Both the position numbers and the translations under genes were made by a program. A model generated the notes under the pieces. That model was given only the letters and a program-made list of their open reading frames with translations, searched no databases and had not been told where the DNA came from. From Actinomadura spongiicola (GTDB lineage Bacteria > Actinomycetota > Actinomycetes > Streptosporangiales > Streptosporangiaceae): DNA of 64,000 nt. This document shows, one piece after another, positions 63,721 through 64,000 of the stretch (the first letter of the stretch is position 1; each line of letters begins with the position of its first letter). Where the stretch lies: positions 1 through 64,000 of the forward strand of contig NZ_QVNQ01000001.1 of the NCBI RefSeq assembly GCF_003432485.1, read 5' to 3'.

Positions 63721-64000
63721 TCAGCTATGGCAACTCTTAGCGGATGAGGGGTCCGCGGGACTGACGAGCGAGATTTCGATGGCCAGCACGCCGAGGGCTT
63801 CCTTCTCGGGCCCATAGATGCGCCGGATATTGGCGAGTTGCTGGTCGCGTGGGCTGTCAGGATTGACTCTGGACGGCCCTTCTGCATCAAACATCTCTTC
63901 TAATGACCGATAACGAGCGACCCTCCTGACCCGAGTCAGAACATCATCTCGACCGCATATGAATCGAATATGGTCACCCACCTTCAGTTTCCGTAGGTTC
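63721..64000 (-). CDS. ASCH/PUA-like domain protein, partial at right edge
   Basis: The frame is open to the window edge, so only the C-terminal 93 residues are visible: LRKLKVGDHIRFICGRDDVL TRVRRVARYRSLEEMFDAEG, then DQQLANIRRIYGPEKEALGV LAIEI. This is an ASCH-type (PUA-like) RNA-binding fold pattern; E. coli YqfB, a member, is an amidohydrolase. The gap to the phosphotransferase gene (63571-63720) has no feature. Confidence 0.75.
   Translation of the reverse strand, partial: NLRKLKVGDHIRFICGRDDVLTRVRRVARYRSLEEMFDAEGPSRVNPDSPRDQQLANIRRIYGPEKEALGVLAIEISLVSPADPSSAKSCHS

Overview
The window is chromosomal DNA from a high-GC actinomycete. Genes end almost only in G or C at codon position 3, GTG starts are frequent, and many operons are joined by ATGA or GTGA overlaps. 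Actinobacterial hallmarks are an HspR-controlled dnaK-grpE-dnaJ-hspR-clpB cluster with a HAIR operator, roadblock/LC7 gene clusters, an ECF sigma factor paired with a CU044_5270-type membrane partner, a BTAD regulator, and a type I-E CRISPR repeat of actinobacterial type. The overall gene style suggests Streptosporangiales (an Actinomadura-like genome), but that is an impression and not a proof.

Layout. 0-1.2 kb: remains of an integrated element (truncated TPR regulator, integrase C-terminus) abutting the 3' end of a tRNA-Gly(CCC). 1.2-4.6 kb: ZIP metal transporter, lipoprotein, and an unusual BTAD-membrane-HhH fusion. 4.6-10.6 kb: lipid catabolism (EtfD-type ETF:quinone reductase, thiolase, 3-hydroxyacyl-CoA dehydrogenase). 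10.6-13.2 kb: ECF sigma/CU044_5270 pair and DoxX. 13.5-20.7 kb: heat-shock operon. 20.7-22.6 kb: four-gene roadblock-type cluster. 22.8-29.5 kb: epimerase, PhoD phosphatase, NYN-domain protein, TPR protein, rapZ-like remnant, pyrE. 30-32.5 kb: DUF4115-like protein, DedA, class II fructose-bisphosphate aldolase. 32.7-38.9 kb: one-piece sigma/anti-sigma protein, Tat-lipoprotein intradiol dioxygenase, CGNR regulator with divergent hydrolase, secreted amidase-domain protein. 39.2-39.8 kb: a decayed membrane-protein gene.

40.0-51.9 kb is a tightly coupled twelve-gene operon: sugar ABC importer (binding protein, double ATPase, two permeases), M20 amidohydrolase, metallo-beta-lactamase-fold hydrolase, IclR regulator, PLP enzyme of the D-threonine aldolase/D-serine dehydratase fold, KDPG aldolase, KDG kinase, RidA, and a protein of unknown function. 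I infer a route importing an N-acylated 2-amino-sugar acid (best guess N-acetyl-D-glucosaminate), deacylating it, eliminating ammonia to give 2-keto-3-deoxygluconate, then phosphorylating and cleaving it to pyruvate and glyceraldehyde-3-phosphate.

52-64 kb: small membrane and hypothetical proteins, HxlR and ArsR regulators with divergent targets and clear operators, a DUF6745-like gene pair, NUDIX and lipase-like enzymes, an orphan six-repeat type I-E CRISPR array, an APH-family phosphotransferase, and an ASCH-like protein running off the right edge.

The most striking non-coding signal is a dispersed, highly structured repeat of about 160-171 bp. It occurs as six units at three loci (29.5, 35.5 and 53.0 kb), each time exactly between two convergent genes.
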